NCBI GenBank assembly: GCA_016719925.1
Contig: JADJYC010000008.1
Coordinates: 1 to 64,000, forward strand
DNA length: 64,000 bases
Source: Crocinitomicaceae bacterium
Lineage (GTDB): Bacteria > Bacteroidota > Bacteroidia > Flavobacteriales_D > Crocinitomicaceae
Reading direction: 5' to 3'
The position numbers and the translations under genes were made by a program. Of the stretch, positions 58,530 through 64,000 are shown piece after piece. How positions within the stretch are numbered: the stretch's first letter is position 1; each line of letters starts with the position of its first letter. The notes below the pieces were generated by a model that did not search any database, had not been told where the DNA came from, and saw only the letters and a list, made by a program, of their open reading frames with translations.

Positions 58530-60163
58530 TTATTGCTTTTTATGCAATAACTGTGAAATTGATTTTCCGTTTTGAAATTCTTTCAGTGCGCGCTGCACAT
58601 CCAGATCATCTTCCAGATAAACTGCGTAATACCCGTTGTCATCCCAGATATGGCGGGCAATTTCAGCCTTGATACGGTTTTTGATAACAGGTTTTGAAGT
58701 AACAATATCTTTTGGAATCTGCACCACCCCAAGCTTTGTTGCATATGCAATAAACTCATTGAACATGGCATCAGAAACATTGAAAGAACTCAGATATTTT
58801 TCAAAGTTCTGAAAGGTCTCACGTTTTGTGTCCAGGTATTTTACAGCGTAATGATTAAAAATACTTTCGTAATACAATTCCGTGAGATAGTAAGACGCTC
58901 CTGCGGTATCATTTGGAATAAAAACATCCGGATAAATTCCACCTCCTCCATAAACAATTCTGCCAGCCGGTGTTGTGTATTGTAAACTTTCATCATGTTT
59001 TACACTGTCTTCATTCATGAGTTCACCACTTTCAAAACGGTTGAAATAATCACTTTCATAATCAACACCTTCACCATATGGTTTTTGAATACTTCGTCCG
59101 GTTGGTGTGTAATAGCGCGAAATAGTCAAACGCAGCGCACTGCCATCTGTAAATTCTTCTTGTGTCTGAACCAATCCTTTTCCAAAAGATCTTCTACCCA
59201 TCACTAATCCACGATCATTATCCTGAATAGCGCCTGCAACAATTTCACTGGCTGATGCAGAAAGCGAATTAATCAAAACAATCACTTCAACATCTTCTAA
59301 AATTCCACGACTTGTTGCATAATAATCTTCACGGGGTTCTTTTCTTCCTTCAGTATAAACAATCAATTTACCTGACTCCAGAAACTGATCTGCAATTTCA
59401 GTTGCCGCTGACATGGATCCGCCACCATTATTTCTCAGATCAAAATCAGTTTTTTCATACCGCGTGATTTAAGATCAGATGCCGCTGCATTAAATTCTTC
59501 ACCTGCACTGAACGTAAAGCTGTTCAATTTTATAAATCCTACTTCATCATTCAGCATCAGATAAGCATCTATACTGCTGATTGGAATTTGTCCGCGGGTA
59601 AGAGAAAGTTTTTGTGTTTCACCCTTTCGGTAAATTTTCACTTCTACTTTTGTTCCAACTTCACCCTTTAATAATTCCATCACGCGTTCATTTGATAAAC
59701 CGGCGTTAGCAATTACAGTGTCATCTACTTCCAGAATTCTGTCACCTGCTTTCATTCCTGCCTGCTCGGCAGGAGAACCTTTCAGTACATGCGTTGCTAC
59801 CAGGGTGTCATGATGAATTAAAAAACGAATTCCTATTCCGCCAAAATTTCCTTCCAGCTGCTCATTCACTTCAGCCAAATCTCTTGCAGGAATATATGCA
59901 CTGTGCGGATCCAGTTTTTTTATCATTCCTTCAATAGAACTTTCAATCAGTAAATCATGATCTACAGAATCCACATAATTGTCTTCAATAAATTCAAGAA
60001 TGGTGTTAAACTTATTTGTGTTTTCCTGAACGGGATCAGCAAATCCTCCGTCTTTAATAAAAAATGTTCCCAGAAAAAGTCCGGCTGCAAGAGCAACAGC
60101 CATCAGCAAAGGAATAATTACAATGCCGTTAAACTTCTGATTGTTATTTTCCGCTTCACTCAT
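58530..60163 (-). CDS. S41 family C-terminal processing protease (frameshifted)
   Basis: An N-terminal membrane anchor (GIVIIPLLMAVALAAGLFLG), then a PDZ domain with GIGIRFLIHHDTLVATHVLK, GSPAEQAGMKAGDRILEVD. The frame breaks at 59441 (one C missing on the plus strand); the repaired join reads LILDLRNNGGGS, the family hallmark. The protease domain follows with SLSASASEIVAGAI (catalytic Ser) and RSFGKGLVQTQ (catalytic Lys). Total about 545 aa. Trims periplasmic proteins. Its start overlaps the deaminase stop by 4 bases. Confidence 0.87.
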
Positions 60164-60588
60164 ATTTCCAATGTTTTTAAATGATGAACTGATATTCCGT
60201 ATTCAGATAAAAAATCAATTCCGGAGGTGTCTTTATACTGATTCAGAAAAACCACCCGTTTTATTCCGGACTGGATGATCAGTTTGCTGCATTCTTTACA
60301 AGGCGATAATGTTATATACAGTGTTGCACCATCTGCACTTTGTGTTGATTTTGCAACTTTGAGAATGGCATTTGCTTCAGCATGCAAAACATACCAGTGC
60401 GTTTCTCCGCTTTCATCTTCACATGAATTGGTGTAACCTGATGGAGTACCATTGTATCCGTCAGAAATAATCATGTTATCTTTCACAATCAATGAGCCAA
60501 CTTGTTTTCTTTTGCAATGAGAAAGTTTGCCCCATTCAAGAGCCATCTTCAAATATGCCTGATCGTATTTTTCCTGTTTTGAATCCAC
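60160..60588 (-). CDS. dCMP/cytidine deaminase family protein
   Basis: A 142-residue zinc deaminase: WYVLHAEANAILKVAK (H-A-E ligands) and TLSPCKECSKLIIQSG (PCxxC). The N-terminal part has GNLSH-like KRKQVGSLIVKDNMIIS and GYNGTPSGYTNSCEDE, typical of dCMP deaminases. Converts dCMP to dUMP. Overlaps the S41 protease start. Confidence 0.9.
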   Translation of the reverse strand: MDSKQEKYDQAYLKMALEWGKLSHCKRKQVGSLIVKDNMIISDGYNGTPSGYTNSCEDESGETHWYVLHAEANAILKVAKSTQSADGATLYITLSPCKECSKLIIQSGIKRVVFLNQYKDTSGIDFLSEYGISVHHLKTLEI

Positions 60589-60639
60589 TTTAATTAATAA
60601 CGTCTGAAATAGAAAAAGTAAATATTGAATCCGTTAAAA

Positions 60640-60789
60640 TTAGTTAATCCAGATCATGTAAGGGAGTCTTGCCTGAATACTTGATTTACCATCCAGCGTG
60701 CGGATGTAATTATAAATTTCAAGCAGTTGTGTTTCCAGATTATTTTTTGCCAGTCTTGCCTGATCCAGTTCATCCATGTTTTCCAAAAA
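60640..60789 (-). other. In-frame C-terminal continuation of SppA past an amber codon
   Basis: After the TAG at 60792-60790 the same frame stays open for about 49 residues: ENMDELDQARLAKNNLETQ, YIRTLDGKSSIQARLPYMIW, then stop at 60640. The composition and the ending ARLPYMIW look like protein sequence, and a pair of compensating indels in the T runs around the TAG would remove it. Most likely the true C-terminus of SppA. Confidence 0.6.
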
Positions 60790-62429
60790 CTAAAACAAAT
60801 CATTTTCTTCTCTTTCAGGATATACTTTTATCTGAATATCTGTGCTGTCAATTCCGGCTTCACCGGCGGCATAATAAATGGCGTCAAACAATCCGCCAAA
60901 ATCATCTACCAGTCCAATTCTTTTAGCATCTGAACCTGCCCAAACCCTGCCTTGACCAATACTGTCTACTTCGGCATTTGTGAGTCCTCTGCCCTGTCCT
61001 ACTTTAGAAATAAAATCAAGATAAATATCATCTACCCCTTCCTGAAAAATCAACAGTTCAGCATCAGTTAGTTTTCTGTTTGTAGAAAGAATTGCGTGCT
61101 CGTTTGTTGTAACGTGATCAAACGTAATTCCCAGTTTGTTTTTAAACATATCTCCGGTATATGGAATTACACCAAAAACACCTATTGAACCGGTAATTGT
61201 ATTTGGCTGCGCAAATATTTTGTCAGCTGCACAGGCAATATAATATCCGCCGGATGCGGCAACATCTCCCATTGAAACAATAAACGGTTTCTTTTCTTTG
61301 GTAAGCACTACCTCACGCCAGATAATATCACTTGCCATGGCGCTTCCGCCCGGAGAATTAATACGTAAAACAACTGCTTTAATCAACGTGTCTTCACGTA
61401 CTTCACGAATTTGTTCAGCCAGTGAATTACCACCAATTTCACCCGGACCACCATTACCATCCACAATATCTCCTTCAGCAAAAATGATTGCCAGATTTTT
61501 CTTTTCCAGCTTCTCTAAAGTTTTATTGTGTTTCGTTTTTTTCAATGCATATTTCTGAAAATCTACCAGTGCCAGTTCTTCACCTTCTTCTGTTCCGGCA
61601 AGTGTTTTTAATAAATCAAGTACCTGATCATAATACATAATTCCATCTGCCATGCCATGATCTACTGCATCACCTGATTTTCTCACATAAACACTGTCTG
61701 CAATTTCATTCAGTTTTTCTTTTGAAATGCCCCGTGATGCACTTATTCCATCCAGCATAATATCCCAAAGTGCATTGATGTAAGTTTGTGTTTGCAATTT
61801 ACTTTCCGGACTCATTTGTTCATACATCAGCGGTTCAACAGCACTTTTAAAGCGGTTGTTTGAACCTCTTATAATCTGCATCTGCACATCCAATTTTTCC
61901 AAAGCACCTTTGACAAACATAATTTCAGCACCCAATCCTAAAAAGTCAACCATTCCCGTTGGAAAAACAAAAAGTGAATCAGCAGCTGATGCTACGTAAT
62001 AGGCTTTTTTAGAATAATTTTCTGAATAGGCAAGTACAAATTTTCCGGATGATTTAAAATCAAGAATTCCGTCTCTGATCTCTTTCACCGTTGCCATACC
62101 TGCATTGATATCTCCGCAATGCAGAAAGATTCCTTTTATTTTTTCATCTTCTTTGGCAAGCTGCAATCCCTGAAGAATTTCATAGACACCAAATTTTTTA
62201 TTCAGTGAAAAAGAAGCCGGATTAAAATCAGCATAAGTATAATCACCGATTTCACCACTCAGATTCATTTCCAGAACTGAATTTTCTTCAACCACTAATT
62301 TTTTAGGCGCAAAAAGATCATCAAAACCTGAAAGCATGGCATTGAGGAAAATAAAAACAAGCCGATTGAAATTAATCCTGCCGTTACACTTGCCAGCAAA
62401 CTGGCCCAAAAGGTTTTCCAAAAAGTCAT
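60790..62429 (-). CDS. sppA: Signal peptide peptidase SppA, long form (frameshifted near start)
   Basis: True start at 62429: TFWKTFWASLLASVTAGLI, then after a break in the A5 run at 62353-62357 the first frame joins IFLNAMLSGFDDLF. Two tandem S49-like domains follow: the first with FVLAYSENYSKKAYYVAS (Lys), the second with VVLRINSPGGSAMASDII and VSMGDVAASGGYYIACAA (Ser). Membrane-anchored; degrades cleaved signal peptides. Its C-terminus is cut by TAG at 60792-60790 (see the next frame). Confidence 0.85.
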
Positions 62430-62571
62430 AGATTTCAGATTTTCAGCAAAGTTAGTAAAGATGCCGGTTAATTTCAGCCGGTTTAGGTTGAGAGGCTAAA
62501 TTTTGCCATGAACGACCGAAAGAACAGCAACAATCAGTTAATCCCAACGTTTTAGTACTTTTGATTTCAGC

Positions 62572-63687
62572 ATGTCCGGCAAAAAAATTATTGTATCCGT
62601 TACCAATGACCTTGTTACCGACAACCGGGTAAAACGGGTTTGTGATTTTTTGCATCAAAACAATTTTGAAATTACACTGGTGGGCAGAAAACTCAGAAAC
62701 AGTTTACCGCTGAATGACCGGCCTTATAAAACAAAACGCTTTCGTTTACTTTTTAATAAGGGACCTTTGTTTTACGCATCTTATAATCTGCGTTTGTTTT
62801 TTTATCTGCTTTTCAGAAAAACGGATTTTCTTTTGGCCAATGATCTGGACACCTTACTTGCCAACTATTACGCTAAAAAATTTAAGTCGGGCGTTAAATT
62901 GATTTATGATTCGCATGAATATTTTACGGGTGTACCTGAGTTAACAGCCAGACCAAAAATTCAAAAAATCTGGAAACGAATTGAAAAAAAATGTCTGCCC
63001 AAAGTGGACAAAATGTATACGGTCAATAATTCCATTGCTGATTTATACAAAGATGAATATGGAATTCAGGTTAATGTTGTGAGAAATATTTCTTCAATTC
63101 CGTCAGACATTCAAACTAAAAACAGAAAAGAACTTGGATTACCGGAAGATAAAAAAATTATCATTTTTCAGGGAGCCGGAATCAATGTTGACCGGGGCGC
63201 TGAGGAATTAATTGAAGCAATCAAACTGGTAAGTAATGCCGTATTGATTTTTGTAGGAAGCGGTGATGTAATTGCATCACTCCAATCTAAAGTGAAAAAA
63301 GAAAATCTGCATGAAAAAGTTTTGTTTTTTGATAAAGTTCCGTACAAGCAGCTTCTCAATTTTACACGTGTTTCAGATTTGGGTGTGTCATTAGATAAAG
63401 ACACCAATATCAATTACCGTTACTCACTTCCAAACAAGTTGTTTGATTACATTCATTGCGGTATTCCGGTATTGGTTTCAGATTTACCGGAGATAAAAAA
63501 AATTGTGTCAGAATTTGAAATCGGTGCAGTCATTTCAAGTCATCATCCTGAAGAAATTGCAAAAAAAATTGAGCAACTTTTTTCAGACGACAAATTGTAT
63601 CTGCATTACAAAAACAATACGCAAAAGGCCGCAGCCGTTTTAAACTGGCAAAATGAATGCAGGGTGCTTGAAAAAATATACCTTTAA
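62572..63687 (+). CDS. Glycosyltransferase, GT4-like family 1
   Basis: A 371-residue glycosyltransferase with two Rossmann halves: KIIVSVTNDLVTDNRVKRVC at the N-terminus, KLIYDSHEYFTGVPELTARP in the middle, then KKIIIFQGAGINVDRGAEEL, and the nucleotide-sugar binding part YSLPNKLFDYIHCGIPVLVS. Transfers a sugar from a nucleotide donor, likely in cell-wall or surface polysaccharide synthesis. A TACTTTTG promoter-like word lies just upstream (about 62553-62560). Intact. Confidence 0.87.
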   Translation: MSGKKIIVSVTNDLVTDNRVKRVCDFLHQNNFEITLVGRKLRNSLPLNDRPYKTKRFRLLFNKGPLFYASYNLRLFFYLLFRKTDFLLANDLDTLLANYYAKKFKSGVKLIYDSHEYFTGVPELTARPKIQKIWKRIEKKCLPKVDKMYTVNNSIADLYKDEYGIQVNVVRNISSIPSDIQTKNRKELGLPEDKKIIIFQGAGINVDRGAEELIEAIKLVSNAVLIFVGSGDVIASLQSKVKKENLHEKVLFFDKVPYKQLLNFTRVSDLGVSLDKDTNINYRYSLPNKLFDYIHCGIPVLVSDLPEIKKIVSEFEIGAVISSHHPEEIAKKIEQLFSDDKLYLHYKNNTQKAAAVLNWQNECRVLEKIYL

Positions 63688-64000
63688 GAGATAAAGACAA
63701 AAAAGCACACCATCAAACGACTTCACATTATATCATTTGACATACCCTACCCACCTAACTACGGCGGTATAATTGATGTGTTTTATAAAATCAAGGCATT
63801 GCATAAAGCGGGTGTTGAAGTAATTTTCCATGGATTTTATTATTCAGGACACAACAAACCCAATGATGAACTTTTAAAATATTGCAAAGAGACTCATTAT
63901 TACAGAAGAAATAAAAATCTGTTCCGGTTACTTTTTAGTTTCAGACCATATATTGTCAGCAGCAGAAATCACAAATCACTTTTAGAGAATTTACTGAAAG
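63688..64000 (+). CDS. Glycosyltransferase, partial (window end); start codon unclear
   Basis: An open frame directly after the previous stop and running past the window edge: RLHIISFDIPYPPNYGGIID, VFYKIKALHKAGVEVIFHG and HYYRRNKNLFRLLFSFRPYI. It resembles N-terminal parts of Bacteroidota glycosyltransferases. There is no ATG, GTG or TTG between the stop at 63687 and the conserved RLHIISFD, so either the start codon was damaged by a base error or a rare codon is used. Confidence 0.65.

Noticed and set aside
60790..60792. Recoding of the amber codon in sppA (for example pyrrolysine)
   Set aside because: Nothing else in the window suggests recoding, and compensating homopolymer errors explain the codon.

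Overview
The window is an AT-rich chromosomal segment from a member of the Bacteroidota, most likely of the Flavobacteriia type. Supporting evidence: a very long secreted protein built from SprB-type repeats with a type IX secretion C-terminal tail, WG-repeat protein, TAnnTTTG promoters, DUF3467 gene beside rpoC, and the order tRNA-Thr/Tyr/Gly/Thr - tuf - tRNA-Trp - secE - nusG - rplKAJL - rpoBC. Genus cannot be fixed from the window.

Layout. 1-0.5 kb: the partial tRNA-Leu and a damaged-looking tRNA-Gly. 0.5-11 kb: accessory envelope and hypothetical genes (DUF2891 protein, lipoprotein, WG-repeat protein, PHP-type phosphatase, membrane protein, 2OG-oxygenase-like protein) with an intergenic tandem repeat. 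11-15 kb: SprB-repeat/T9SS protein. 15-28.7 kb: a defence-type island. It holds a zeta-like ATPase with a glycine-zipper partner, a type I restriction-modification locus (hsdM-hsdS ... hsdR) interrupted by a HEPN-like gene, a toxin-antitoxin-SecB-like chaperone (TAC) module and a second small two-gene cassette, then a GNAT gene and a RhuM gene bracketed by a 40-bp direct repeat. 28.7-34.3 kb: an ABC/HlyD/TolC export operon with a divergent TetR-type regulator; the ABC nucleotide-binding domain looks catalytically degenerate. 34.3-49 kb: SRPBCC/GyrI-like protein, DUF3467, and the core transcription/translation cluster. 49-62.4 kb: housekeeping genes on the minus strand (hpf, Xer recombinase, rpsU, acyl-CoA dehydrogenase, apt, HhH protein, NSS transporter with a 46-aa partner, Pit phosphate transporter with DUF47 partner, S41 protease, dCMP deaminase, SppA). 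62.5-64 kb: two glycosyltransferases on the plus strand, the second cut by the window end.

A property that affects the whole annotation: about two dozen genes, including the essential rpoB, apt and sppA, are broken by single-base shifts, mostly in homopolymer runs. In each case the two sides join into one normal protein when one base is added or removed. I read this as residual consensus error of the assembly rather than mass pseudogene formation. I therefore annotate each such gene as one span and give the position of every shift.

The most notable biological content is the TAC module inside the type I locus, the palindromic elements (two of them in frame inside hsdM), the 40-bp repeat flanking RhuM, and several small coupled genes that automatic annotation would miss.
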